Positions 11,617 through 23,126 are shown, counted from the first letter of the stretch. The stretch is 64,000 nucleotides of DNA from Oehlia diaphana (GCA_003833135.1 QZLH01000014.1:146038-210037), one strand, 5' to 3'. Numbers and translations are program-made. Notes: a model not told the origin generated them from the sequence alone.

Positions 11617-13080
11617 ATGTCACAACTAATCGAAGATTGTCTCATAATTATTTTCAATGAATTGATAGAGGAACCATCATCTCTATATTCATGTATTTTG
11701 GTAAATAGATTCTGGTGTCGTATAGCTATGCCAATATTATGGAAAGATCCTTTTGAATTTGATATTGGTGACGAGGATTCACTTTCTCATCATAGACTTT
11801 ATAATTTAATAATTTCATTATTACCAACATCTTCAAAAAAACTTTTATTGGATGAAGATATTGTATCACCTATACAAGAATTTTCAAACCAATCATTATT
11901 CAATTACATTAGCTTTTCATCACAAGTTCCACCAAATTTCATTAATAATATGATAAATAAGTTAATTAAAAAAGAAGATGGGTTTGATAAATATAAAGTA
12001 AAAAATAAAAAAAATCTATTGGAACAAGAAATTTATAAATTATTTATAAATAATTGTAAGGACATCAAACATTTTAATTGGCAAACAACACAACCTTTAT
12101 CTCAATTTCAAGGAGCATCAACATGTTTTTCTCAACTTTGTTCCTTAACAATCTATCTACAATTGATTAATCCGAAAGAATTATTTACAATGACACAATT
12201 TTGTCAAAATATTGAAGAATTATCAATATCTGGTTATTGTAATATCATTCCAGAAGGATTAATTTGGTTTATTGATACTCAAAAGTATTTACGATCGTTA
12301 AGTTTATATTTTAAAGGTGTTAAAATACAATGTTTACAATTAAGTGAAGTAATCGAAAGAAAAGCTTCTACACTAAAAAAACTTAGTATAGGACCAAATA
12401 TTATATTACTCTCACCCAAATTTCTTCCATCATTAATTAAATTAGAATATTTAGAACTTAACGAACAAACATATAAAACCGAAAGTATAGAAATGTGTGA
12501 ATGGAAGAAACATTTATTAATATCATCTTTTCCAAATCTTCAATACCTTAAAATCGCAATTTTAGCATCTTGTGAATATCATGCGTTAATCGAAAAATCT
12601 ATTGGAAATATTTTAGAAATTAATATACTTCATACATTTGATCAAAATCGAGAATATACCAATAAATTAATTAAAGCGATCGCTGAAAAGTGTCCAAAGA
12701 TAGAAAACTTAACTATTAACGCTGAACTTGAGAATTTAGATGGAATAAAAGAAATTCTATTAAATTGTACACAATTAAAAATGATAAATCTTTCAACAGA
12801 TAACAAAGAACAAAATAATTGTGATAAATTATTAGAAATTTTAACAAATTATTCACCAAAAACTTTATATGAATTTTCTTTTAATGAAAATTGGAAATTT
12901 TCAATTGAAGGGTTGGAAATATTTTTTAAAAATTGGAGAAATAAGAAACCACTCGCATTTACTATGAAATTTATTGGTGACATAGATAAGGAATATAAAA
13001 GGATTGTTGAAAAATATTATGAAGAAGGAATAATCAAAGAAAATTTACTAGACGAGGATGTTCCATTCGTACAACAATAA
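11617..13080 (+). CDS. F-box/LRR-like protein, tandem copy 1
   Basis: This is a single-exon gene of 487 aa. Residues 1-45 form an F-box-like domain: LIEDCLIIIFNEL, then LYSCILVNRFWCRIAMPILW, the usual F-box ending. The remainder is a degenerate leucine-rich repeat region, with units such as LEYLELNEQ and LQYLKIAIL. F-box proteins bind Skp1 through the F-box and present substrates to an SCF ubiquitin ligase; the leucine-rich part would select the substrate. Target and cellular site are unknown. It lies 306 bp upstream of a close paralogue in the same orientation, so the pair arose by tandem duplication. The ATG begins the F-box directly with no in-frame upstream alternative. A possible AATAAA lies at 13158. 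Confidence 0.87.
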   Translation: MSQLIEDCLIIIFNELIEEPSSLYSCILVNRFWCRIAMPILWKDPFEFDIGDEDSLSHHRLYNLIISLLPTSSKKLLLDEDIVSPIQEFSNQSLFNYISFSSQVPPNFINNMINKLIKKEDGFDKYKVKNKKNLLEQEIYKLFINNCKDIKHFNWQTTQPLSQFQGASTCFSQLCSLTIYLQLINPKELFTMTQFCQNIEELSISGYCNIIPEGLIWFIDTQKYLRSLSLYFKGVKIQCLQLSEVIERKASTLKKLSIGPNIILLSPKFLPSLIKLEYLELNEQTYKTESIEMCEWKKHLLISSFPNLQYLKIAILASCEYHALIEKSIGNILEINILHTFDQNREYTNKLIKAIAEKCPKIENLTINAELENLDGIKEILLNCTQLKMINLSTDNKEQNNCDKLLEILTNYSPKTLYEFSFNENWKFSIEGLEIFFKNWRNKKPLAFTMKFIGDIDKEYKRIVEKYYEEGIIKENLLDEDVPFVQQ

Positions 13081-13386
13081 TTATAAATTGTCTGATAATC
13101 TGGCATATCGCCAAACTTTGCATTTGTTTACTTAATTGCGTTAATAACGTATTTCTAAATAAAAACCTGTCAAAATATGAAAATAAATCTATTATTAATC
13201 ATGTTTATCTTTTGCTTTTATGACCCGATTATGGATCAAAAACCTATGTATTGATCAACAGATCATATGAATACTATGAATACCGTTACACGCCTTTAGC
13301 AAAATAAATTTAGGGACTGATAAAGAAAAAAATTATTTTTTAAATTCCTATCTTTTTTTTTTCTCTTTCGTTTTACGAATATAATA
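13081..13386. other. Spacer between the two F-box paralogues
   Basis: The 306-bp spacer holds the 3' end of copy 1, with AATAAA at 13158-13163, and the promoter of copy 2. A pyrimidine-rich tract (TCTTTTTTTTTTCTCTTTCG) lies at about 13352-13373, just before the second start codon. No separate gene. Confidence 0.5.
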
Positions 13387-14847
13387 ATGTCACGTCTAAT
13401 CTCAGATTGTCTTATAATTATTTTTAATGATTTGAGAGAGAAAGCATCTCTATATTCATGTGTTTTGGTAAATAGATACTGGTGTCGTATAGCTATGCCA
13501 ATATTATGGAAAGTTCCTTTCAAATTTGATATTGGTAACTGGGATTCACTTTCTAATCGTAAACTTTATAACTTAATATTTTATTTATTACCAAAAATTT
13601 CAAAAAAACTTTTATTGGATAATAATATTGAATTACCTACTATACAAGAATTTTCAAACCAACCATTCTTCAACTATATTAGCTTTTCATCACAAGTTCC
13701 ATCAAATTTTATTGATAATATGATAAATCAGTTAATTAAGAAAGAAGATGGATTTAATAAATATAAAGAAACGGGTAAAAAATATTTGTTGGAACAAGAA
13801 ATTTATAAATTATTTATAAATAATTGTAAGGACATAAATTATTTTAATTGGCAAACAACACAACCTTTGTCTCAATTTCATGGAGCATCAACCTGTTTTT
13901 CTCAACTTCGTTCCTTAATAATTGATCTTAAATTTGTTACTTCAAGAGAATTATTTGCAATGTCGCAAATTTGTCAAAATATTGAGGAATTATCCATATT
14001 TGAATGCTATGACGATATTCCAGGATTAATTTGGTTCATTGATACCCAAAAAATTTTACGATCTTTATATTTACATTTTAAAAGTAATGAAAAACAATGT
14101 TTAGGATTAAGCGAAGTAATTGAAAGAAAAGCTAGTACATTAAGAAAATTTTCTATAGAACCATGTATCATTTCACTCTCACCTAAATTTCTTCCATCGT
14201 TAATAAATTTACAACATTTAGAACTTAAAAATTATAGTGCATTTGATGTGATGGATATATTTAGGGAAAGTGAATGGGAAGGATCTTTATCTCTTGCATC
14301 TTTTCCGAATCTTCAATATCTTGAAACAGAATTTTTACCATTCTCCAAAGAATGTGATTTGATTGAAAAATCAAATGGAAACATTTTAGACATTGATATA
14401 TGCCGAATGTGTAATCAAGATCCTAATTATACAAAAAAATTAATTAAAGCAATTTCTACAAATTGTCCAAATATTGAAAGATTAATCATTGAAGTTGAAC
14501 TTGAAGATTTACATGGAATAAAAGAAATTTTGAAAAATTGTTCGCGGTTAATAAAGTTGAATTTATCAATAAATAATGAGGATGAACTCGAATGTGATGA
14601 AATATTAAAAATTATAGTTAAATTTTCCCCAGAAACTTTACACGAAATCACTTTTTGTGCAAATTTTATTTTTACTCTTGATGGTCTGATAGATTTTTTT
14701 GAGAATTGGAAAGGTAGAAAACCACTCATTTTTTATAAACATACTAATGAGGAAAAATATTTTACAGATGATTTTAAAATGATCATAAAAAAATATATTA
14801 ATGAAGGAGTGATTAAAAAAAACACAGTTTCTTTTAATTTGATGTAA
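13387..14847 (+). CDS. F-box/LRR-like protein, tandem copy 2
   Basis: This 486-aa single-exon paralogue of the preceding gene aligns along its entire length. The F-box-like domain (residues 1-44, including LYSCVLVNRYWCRIAMPILW) and the stretch around YFNWQTTQPLSQFHGASTC are almost unchanged. The leucine-rich middle and C-terminal third differ much more, with small indels, for example SGYCNII against FECYDDI. That pattern fits a conserved Skp1-binding end and a diversifying substrate-recognition part. The C-terminal tails are unrelated (ENLLDEDVPF in copy 1, KNTVSFNLM here). No introns are needed. A possible AATAAA follows the stop within about ten bases. Confidence 0.87.
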   Translation: MSRLISDCLIIIFNDLREKASLYSCVLVNRYWCRIAMPILWKVPFKFDIGNWDSLSNRKLYNLIFYLLPKISKKLLLDNNIELPTIQEFSNQPFFNYISFSSQVPSNFIDNMINQLIKKEDGFNKYKETGKKYLLEQEIYKLFINNCKDINYFNWQTTQPLSQFHGASTCFSQLRSLIIDLKFVTSRELFAMSQICQNIEELSIFECYDDIPGLIWFIDTQKILRSLYLHFKSNEKQCLGLSEVIERKASTLRKFSIEPCIISLSPKFLPSLINLQHLELKNYSAFDVMDIFRESEWEGSLSLASFPNLQYLETEFLPFSKECDLIEKSNGNILDIDICRMCNQDPNYTKKLIKAISTNCPNIERLIIEVELEDLHGIKEILKNCSRLIKLNLSINNEDELECDEILKIIVKFSPETLHEITFCANFIFTLDGLIDFFENWKGRKPLIFYKHTNEEKYFTDDFKMIIKKYINEGVIKKNTVSFNLM

Positions 14848-16491
14848 CTATAAATAAAATAATATATACAGTATATTATATATAAATACTTTTTTCTTTT
14901 AACGTGTTTAAAAAAAAAAATAAAATGGCTGAACAATATCTTGTCAAACTTGACTATCTCAAAGCGCCAACTTAAGGTAAAAAAAAAAAATTCCGAACTC
15001 TTAACAAATTTAGTGAAAAAAAAATTATTCCGTGTTTTTTTTTCCATAAATGCAAACTCTATAATTATTATAAATGTAAAAAAAAAAAAATCGGTTGTGA
15101 TATATTGAACATATCACATAGACATAATGACAAAATATCAAGGTTTTACAATTAGTACGAAAACAACGTACAATAAAAATCCAACAACATATAGAAAATA
15201 TGGCAAAATCTGTAACATATCTAACATGAGTCATTGCATCTCTGACATATTTTTTGTACGATTAATTAAACGGTTTAAACAAAGATGAAAAAGATATTTA
15301 TATCGAAATAAAATGCCAGAATAAATCAATCTCTCGCCCACCTGCATAATCAAAGATCAAAAATCCTTGTTAAAAAATGCCAAATAATAACTTTTCAGCC
15401 TTTAATCTTCTTTCACTTCAAAGATATTACGAATGATTAATAAATGTACTACTTTAGCCGAGCATGTAAGAATCAGCACTTGATTTTGACGGTATACTTA
15501 TGTGGTAAGTGGTAACCATGTAAGAAAATTCTTTCAGCATGCATCTTGTGATGACCGCTTGAAAAAAAATGAATGTATATATTTAACATTACTAAAATAA
15601 AAAGTTGCAATAGCACTTACATTTTGCATGATATTACCTTATAAAATTTATGTTTTTACATTACAGCATCTATCATCAGCACTATAAAAAAAATTTCGTT
15701 AAAATTTTTTTTATAGTACAGGTTTAATAAATTTATAATTCAGTGAAAAAAATAATTCAGAAAAGGAAATGTTAATTAAATCATATTTGTAATTAGTTCT
15801 ATTATAAGTAAATAATGGAATTACTTTGAAATTTATAAATGCATTTATTTAAAATTTCAAAACTATAAACTACAGCATATAGTTTCAATTGTTAAAAAAT
15901 CGTCGTATCACTACTACAATATGTCAATGATGAAAAAGGCAAAAGTTCAACTCCGCCTTTGTTTTATTGCACAAAGAATTATTAACTTTCCTGCAAAATT
16001 ACACAGAATCACGAGATAAATGCATTGATCACGTGAATGCACGAAAAGGACGTCAAAGAATTTTCAAAAATTGCAATGTGTATTATTCTTTTAAACTTAA
16101 ATTTATATTTTATTATTTATGCTATATTTCTAAAACAATTAATATCGTTTTCTTATTATTATAAAGTGGATGATGAACTAAATAATTCCTAATATAGCAT
16201 AATTGATAACTTCGTATAATAGGGAGTTCCTATTTCATAATTAAAAATTAAAATGAATTATGCTTACAATTTATCAATGGTAAAAAAAAAAAAAAATAAT
16301 TAATTATACATCTGAGAAGTACGTTATTACACTCATACATATTAACGAAAAAAAATTTTTTATAAGAAAAATTTTTTGAAAATATTTCATGAGAAGAAAA
16401 TTTGATACGATGGTAATTGAGAAGGAAAAAAAATCGTGGAAAAGAGAATCAAATCATATGCATTACTTAAAAAGTCTGAAACAAGTGCGAG
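14848..16491. other. Gene-free stretch
   Basis: Short open frames on both strands here are low in complexity and are not accepted. A perfect 16-bp-stem hairpin lies at 15681-15717 and is listed separately. Nothing else is recognisable. Confidence 0.5.
15681..15717. other. Perfect A/T hairpin with 16-bp stem
   Basis: ACTATAAAAAAAATTT is followed, after the five-base loop CGTTA, by its exact reverse complement. The mixed ends (ACTATA/TATAGT) make it more than a simple A-run facing a T-run. Its role is unknown; it lies in a gene-free region. Confidence 0.6.
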
Positions 16492-16735
16492 AAGGAATTT
16501 AGTTAACCAATGAAATAAAGTTGTTTGACGCATAATAACTCGATTCTCTTTTCAGGTAATCAGGAGTGGGGTGCCACGGTCGGTAATGGTTTGCTTCACT
16601 TGGGCCTTGCGATGATACGAAATATCAGAAGTCCACGTCCGATAACACTGTTATTTCTGGGATTTCATCGATTAGCATAGTTTAAGACGTCCGAATATAG
16701 TATCGAGGCCCATAATTGGGAAGAGAAAAACCAAC
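16492..16735 (-). pseudogene. HMG-box-like gene relic
   Basis: On the minus strand, one frame reads LNYANR, a stop, then NPRNNSVIGRG (about 16640-16700). This aligns with LSYVNRRYPRNKSVTGYG of the intact short HMG-like gene at 22752-23126. Nucleotide similarity continues downstream through the segment matching ILRYYVSLRG, after which stops accumulate. The flanks match the second relic at 19258-19510 on both sides. Disruption is by an in-frame stop and further stops in the box. It cannot make an HMG protein. Confidence 0.7.
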
Positions 16736-19257
16736 TTAAGATGTTGGTTTATTAAATATTAAAAAGTATTATTACTTTTTGACAAAATTAATATATGAAG
16801 TGAACGTATATTTTGATAAAAGATGAATTTATATAATTTATATATGAAATAGTTTTTTTTTCCGCATGCATAATGATATAATAATAGTAAATTGTATTTC
16901 GGATACACTTTAAATTTAGAAATTTCACGCGGAAATATCTCCGAGAAAATTTCTAAACATATGATTTATTCAATGGCTGAAGAAAGTAAATACTCTTTTC
17001 ATAAAAGAAATATTTTGATACAACGGAGAAAATTTATTATCTCCGGACTTTCCGGACTTTCTAAATTTTACTTTTATGATCATCGTTTGTTATAATTTTT
17101 AATAAAATTTCTTTGATCTTTATTTTTTTTTTTCGCTTTATACGATTTTATATGATATGTATTAAAAAGGAATCCATATTTTAAACATTGACAACAAAGT
17201 TTCAGCTGTAGCATTGGCTGAACTACGTAATTTTATTGTTCTTTGAATATAATCCCAAAAAGGATAGATTATGAAAAGTGTTTTGTTGATCTTTCTTTTT
17301 CTTTTAAGTTTCCAATTAAATTTATATAAATAAAAACAATATAAACTTTAGAAAAACTTAAAATGATAATAATTATATTGATTTGAAATGTATTATTTTA
17401 ATCATGTATATAGAATGGCGATAGAAAATCTGTTATCACCGAAATCTATGTACAGACGTTTTATTTCATTACACGTGGTCTAAACAGATCAATAATTTCT
17501 TCTTTTTTTTTAAAAAAAAAAAAAAAAAAGAAAAAAGGGAAAAAAAAAAAAAAAAAAACTATAAATAGTAAATTTTGTAATAAAGGTACAGCCCGCGCAA
17601 AAACATTTGGTATTTAATTACTTGCATGAAAGCGAAATAAATATTGTTGTAGATCATGATAAAAAATAGCTATTTATGAATGAAAAAAGCTCAGCCTTAC
17701 TGTAAATAAATTCAAAATAATACTTAATGAATTTTGATATATTTATTATACGACGCAACTTAGGCAACTCAATAACTCATACAAGATTATATAATACGTT
17801 ATATAGAAAATTTTTTTAAATCTCATGATAAAAAATTAATGATACATTTGGATTTTTGGTAATTTTGGCAGAAATATTTTTTTATTATAAAAAAGAAAAA
17901 AAGAAGAAAATAATTCATGATTCCTTTTCATAAAGTTCTCTAGATATTCGAGGCAAAGATTGAGCACAAAGAAAAAAAATTGCTTCTGAATAATAGATAA
18001 ATTTGAATGATCGAAACATCGGACAAAGGGGTAAAATTGTTTCCGGTCATGTTAATCATGTCATCATGTGATTAATCAGCTCATTGTGATGTGACATTAA
18101 AAATTCCTTTCGTCTGAATCTGATACATTCAATATACTAAATGGAACCGTAATTAAATCGTTATTTACAAAATAGTTTGAGAATATCAAAATTAGATTTT
18201 TAGTTATTAATTTATTAAGATAATTTAGACACACGCATAGCGTGCATAACATCTGATATTTAATAGTTCAGCTGTCAAGTACCAGTTAAAACATCTCGGC
18301 TTTTAGCTGCAGCTAAATATGCAATCACGCGAATTACTCGTGAAAATTACGTTTATAATTAACTTGACATGTACTAGAATTATTTTTATTTACCGCATAA
18401 CAAATAACGCATTAAACAGCAGTAAAACCTTTAATCTCGCATGCATAATCTTAGTTTGAAAATTGAAATTAAACTGCCCATTTTTTTCAGTTATCCTAGA
18501 ATTTTTTTTTTGATTTTTTAAGGTTAAAACTAAGTTCATCGAGTTATAAACAAATTTTGTAGAATATTGTGAATTTATGAAGTTTTATTCGATATCACCA
18601 CTTTTCTTTGCATATCACACATAATTTCATATGGGATTGCAAAACCCTTGTAGACTTTTATATTTAGAATTAGTTTTCTTAGAATAACTTACATATTATC
18701 TAAGAAAAAATTTAAATTATAAGAAGCGCATTATTAAAGAGAAACTATATCGGTTATAATTCCCCCCGTTTATAAAATAAATTACTTACTAAAAGAAATT
18801 ACATAAAACATTTAAATAATTAAAGGGTTTTTTGTTATTATGATTTTAAAATTAAATGACGTACTTTGTTTCCTTTGTTTACCTAGTTCTTGCAAAATGG
18901 CTGAAACTAAATCTTTTTTTGTGTGTTACTACTGTCTACGTATGTAATTTCTTTGTCAAGTGTTTCAAAAAGAATTTATAGAGGTAAACACCTCTAAATA
19001 CTTATAAAAGAAGCGAGAGAAACTGAACGGACTTTAGAAAAATCAAAAAAAAAATCAAAAAAAAATGTAAATCTTGATCAAGATTTAAAAACATCTAAAA
19101 AAAAACTTAAGAAAAACTTTAAGATCTAAGTTATGCGCAAAGAATCATCAAAACATACGATCAACGAATTTTTCGTTCTTACATATAATAGATTTGATTA
19201 CATTTAAAAGTTTTTTAACCGCGTTAAAACTTTTGAAACGTTCTGTAATCAAGAGTA
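16736..19257. other. Gene-free stretch
   Basis: Contains an A/T homopolymer block at about 17505-17560. Short open frames such as the one at 16892-17095 have no recognisable content. No repeat structure stands out beyond A/T runs. Confidence 0.5.
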
Positions 19258-19510
19258 AGAAGGAATAAATTAACCCAATGAAATAATGTTATTACCACAT
19301 AATTCAATTTCGCTTTTTATATTATAATTCGTCGATTTGTTTTCGATCTCATATATTCGAATTAATTCTCCGGTCTTTCATTGCGATGAAACGAAATATC
19401 GCAAAAGTCTACATCTGCTTACACTTTTATTTCTGGGAATTTTTTCTTCGATTAACATAGCTTAAACGTTGATTATTTTATAGTGACCCATAATTGGGAA
19501 AGAAAAAAAT
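19258..19510 (-). pseudogene. HMG-box-like gene relic
   Basis: The minus strand reads QRLSYVNRR, then a frameshift, then PRNKSVSRCRLLRYFVSS and a stop (about 19395-19475). This is clearly homologous to LSYVNRRYPRNKSVTGYGIL and RYYVS in the intact gene at 22752-23126. A small insertion in an A/T run causes the frameshift. The flanks match the relics at 16492-16735 and 4095-4262, with a CCAATGAAATAA block at one side and CCATAATTGGGAA at the other. It is a dead copy, somewhat closer to the intact gene in its coding part than the 16.5-kb copy. Confidence 0.72.
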
Positions 19511-19877
19511 CAAAGACACAAATTGTCATATAAGTTTCAAGCGCATACATTTGCGCCGTGGTAGCTTAACCACTCTAATTATGATATTATAACATAAATT
19601 TTACTTTTAAAAATTAAGACACATATGTACCGTATATTTTAGTTTTATTATAATTAGTATTTTAAATAAAAATAAATTTTCAACTTTTGATAATTTTCCG
19701 ATATTATTTTGTGCATATGATATACTAATAAAATCACTGGTCGAAAAGTGGCATAGAAATTAAATGGATGATCTTTTTCTTGACCTAATAATTTTGACGT
19801 ATTGACTATGGAAACCTTGGTGTACGTGATTGGAAACTTGTCCAATTTACATAAAAATTTCCATAATATTTCCACAA
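19511..19877. other. Gene-free spacer
   Basis: A minus-strand frame at 19654-19875 has no recognisable domain and abuts a foldback element; I do not accept it as a gene. Nothing else seen. Confidence 0.4.
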
Positions 19878-19983
19878 CCCTATAAAAAATTTTTTAGAAA
19901 TTGATCACATGTCGGAGTTTTTTTTTTTTTTGGAATGAAAACTAGAAAAATGATCATTTATCCTCAGAAAATTTTTTATAGGG
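19878..19983. mobile_element. 106-bp foldback element (MITE-like)
   Basis: The ends are CCCTATAAAAAATTTT on the left and its exact reverse complement on the right. Imperfect pairing continues inward through TTGATCA/TGATCA words to a T-rich loop. It lies only 190 bp from a larger foldback element. No clear target duplication is visible. Confidence 0.55.
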
Positions 19984-20173
19984 CAAAAACTGGAAACTTC
20001 ATTAAAATCTGGCGTACATCACCAAATTTTAATAGTATAAATTTCATGTAAACCATATCTCTTCGACCTGTGAATATTTTCTGATTTAATGTCGGGTGGC
20101 GTATTTTCTGTTTTAAGAAAAATTAAATTAAAATTTAATCATGCAATTACAGGGTTACCCTGGTCTAATTGAT

Positions 20174-20495
20174 ATTATCGCCGTTTTCAGAAATATGTGT
20201 AAAAAAACGGATTTTCAAAATTTTGCGAAACTTAGCGATTTTTCTGAATAATTATATAGAAAAAGGACAATTACTAAAGAAATTGAAGCGAAACTTAAAA
20301 AACTTTAAATACTTACATGAGTTTCCTTATAAGCAAAGATTTAATGTTTTCGTAAAAACAATAATTTTTTACAAGGAAATTTACTTAAATATCTCGAATT
20401 TTTTGAGTTTCGTTTTAATTTCCTCAATAACTGCCAAGTTTCGCAAAATTTTGAAAATCCGTTTTTTTACACATATTTCTGAAAACGGCGATAAT
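20174..20495. mobile_element. 322-bp foldback element with 60-bp perfect inverted arms
   Basis: Positions 20174-20233 are the exact reverse complement of 20436-20495, starting ATTATCGCCGTTTTCAGAAA. Inside these arms the sequence still pairs imperfectly, so nearly the whole element can fold into one long hairpin with a short loop at about 20335-20370. An open frame of 115 codons spans it, but such a frame is expected from a palindrome and has no known domain. I see no clear target-site duplication. Perfect arms imply recent insertion or gene conversion between the arms. Confidence 0.75.
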
Positions 20496-22751
20496 TCATG
20501 TGATAATTATTTTTAACACTTAGTTGTTCTATACGTACCTATTGCTCGTGATATAATTTTTAAACCAATTTACTATTTTCAATCATTGCTGATCAAAATA
20601 AAGTAATTATATGTTAAACGAAGAACTTTATTCATATGCTACGCATGATTGGCCAATTTACAAAAATTACTTACCTTAATTTTAAGTGCACGCAGAATCT
20701 ACTATTTTTTTTAGAATATTCTATTTTATAAATTATGCAGAATTTTTTTTTTTGTTTTTTATCTTTTATATGTGCTTTGTTCATAATTATCTTAAGTTTA
20801 ACGAAAGACGTAACGTGGTTTATTTTCAGCCAATCATTCGTATCATTCGTATTATATTATATTGATGCATGGATTTTTTTTTTTAAAATTTTCACAATTT
20901 TCATGTGATTTTTTTAAAAAAAAAAAATATTTTTTTTACGAACTTCGAATCCCAAGAGAATAACTTAATTTTTCCAAAACTTTAATTTTATTAATATAAT
21001 CTATTTATTTTTATTTTATTTGTTTAAAAAAAATCAGGTGAATAAGAAGAAAAAGAAGAAAGAAGGAATTACTATTATTAGCTTCGCAGAACATATTGCA
21101 AAAGAAACTTAATTTGTACCATTTAAAAGAAAAGAAGAAAGGATAAAAAAACGTATTGTTGTTATGTGTCGATCATAGTAAATATTTACCATTTAATTTT
21201 TTTTTTTTTTTTTCTGTTACAATATTACAATATTTCGAATATATCAAGTAAATCGATGAAAAAAAAATTAAATAAATAAATAAATAAATAAAATAAAAAC
21301 AAGTAGCTCGATATTATCGCGTCTTTTTTTTTCGCGACACAATCAAACATGAGGACACAAAAAAAAAAAAAAATATGGTAACACGATGGGCTTAGACTCT
21401 ATGTTTTTCTTATTTTGTAATAAAATCGGACTCTCTTATCCGGATTCACCCTATAGGTAAATTATTAAATCATAGTATAAAAATATATTTCATTATAAAA
21501 GTTCATACCTGAAATTAAAGTTTTGGGTTGTTTTAAAAAGATCTATAGCCCCCAAAAAAGTTCGTGTCCATAATCCTTTAATAGCATAGATAAATTATTT
21601 TCGAAACTAATTAACTATTTCTTAAGATTAAAGAATAGCATTTCTTACTACATATGTACAAGTTTTGACAAGTTCACTTTTTTTCCAATAATCTTTAAAG
21701 AAACTCTCAGTTTAATGCATTATAAATGTGGTCACATGCATAATCTTGCATAAACAGATTTATTGCAACTCGAACACCAGTTAGAAATTTAGCAAAAGTT
21801 TTATAAATTTAATAATTATTATAATTCATCTTTTTTCTTTAAGCATTTATTAATATATGTTATTAATTTACACATAAAGAACTTACAAACTCGATAAATT
21901 CGCAAAAAATTAATTTTTTTATGATCAGCATATAATGTATTCCCGCGAATTTAAACCGGATATTTATAAATTATCCGGATACTTTTAGGAAGTGCTTATA
22001 TTGTACTTATCATTTAAAGACGAACAAAGAGATCTTATGATTCTTATACTCTTTTTGCAAATCTTAAACAAATGAACTATATTATTTGTGTGCGATTAAT
22101 TAAATAGCTCTCTAGAAAACTTTAAGAAAATTGAGTTATTTGCTACTGGCTGTAAGAAAGCGTGAACAGTATGTACTGTATATACAGTATGGTAATCTGA
22201 GATGATTAAACTAGTTTTGCAATCTTTGCTAAGTAATACGAGTAACTTTGTAAGATCACTTAAAATAAATGATAATTTTTAAAGCATAAAAATAAAAAAC
22301 CAATTTATTAAAAAAAAATTCAAACCTACTACTTGAACAATACCAAATAATATATCAAAAAAAAAAACTTCGAAATGTCGAAGAAAAAAAAAATCCCAAA
22401 AAAAAAATCTTAAACCCTATGAAACACCTTAAACCATAAGAATCACTAAAAAAAGCCTTAAACCGGAAAATAAAAATCTTTAAAAACAAAAAAAAAACAC
22501 ACAAAAAAAAAAAGACCTTAAAAATCAAACAAATAAATCCTTAAAAAAAAACAAAAAAAAAAATTACAAAAATCCCCTGAAAGATTTAAATCTAACTAAA
22601 TAATAAATACTAATTAAAAACTGAAAGCAACCAGGCTATCTAATATCTAAATAAATTCAGGGAAAGTTCTTAGACGTAAAAAAACTTAGATGAAGATGAA
22701 AAATTGAACGCGGATAATGCTTAGATTTATGGTTAATGGTTTCTTAGAAAA
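20496..22751. other. Gene-free stretch
   Basis: Contains an (AAAT)n microsatellite at about 21268-21293. A perfect 16-base palindrome TACTGTATATACAGTA lies at 22174-22189. An A-rich tract of poly-Lys-like sequence runs from about 22360 to 22570. No gene recognised. Confidence 0.5.
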
Positions 22752-23126
22752 TTATCTTCTATTTTGGCCAGCGATTAATGCTTTAACCTGGGTCGATAAA
22801 TTTGTATAATCCCTTCTTTCTGCTGCGGTAGCAGAGTTCCATACATCAGTTGTTACCCTACCGACTACAGCCTCATCACAGTTTATAATTTGCCCTCGTA
22901 ATGAGACGTAATATCTTAAAATACCATAACCAGTAACACTTTTATTTCTGGGATATCTTCGATTAACATAGCTTAAACGACTAAGAGTAATGACAGGATC
23001 CAAGTCTGGAGGTGGAAAAAATTCAAATCTATTCTGATCTATATTTTCTCGCAATGTTCTGCGGTTCGCCTCAATTTCTTGCATATTATAAACCTTAAAT
23101 TTAATGTTTTTTTTTTTGAAAATCAA
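22752..23126 (-). CDS. Short divergent HMG-box-like protein
   Basis: This open frame of 124 aa could start at 23126 or at an internal ATG at 23084, which gives 110 aa and avoids a lysine-rich low-complexity leader; I prefer the internal start. The region SVTGYGILRYYVSLRGQ, then VVGRVTTDVWNSA and ERRDYTNLSTQVKAL, follows the helix pattern of an HMG box. The W of the D-x-W-N motif and the aromatic D-Y-x-x-L segment are kept. The usual RPPNAF entry to helix 1 is lost, so DNA binding is uncertain. It is much shorter than the MATA-HMG-type genes at 57-63 kb and belongs to a different subfamily, the one that left relics at 4.1, 16.5 and 19.3 kb. An upstream exon cannot be excluded. Confidence 0.6.
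   Translation of the reverse strand: MIFKKKNIKFKVYNMQEIEANRRTLRENIDQNRFEFFPPPDLDPVITLSRLSYVNRRYPRNKSVTGYGILRYYVSLRGQIINCDEAVVGRVTTDVWNSATAAERRDYTNLSTQVKALIAGQNRR

Noticed and set aside
16206..16218. ATAACTTCGTATA, identical to one arm of a loxP site, followed by GAGTTCCTATTTC resembling half of an FRT site
   Set aside because: No inverted partner arm and no proper spacer for either system; chance in AT-rich DNA is more likely than vector sequence or a recombinase site.
20169..20516. Open frame of 115 codons
   Set aside because: It coincides with a palindromic foldback element, which explains the frame being open on both strands.
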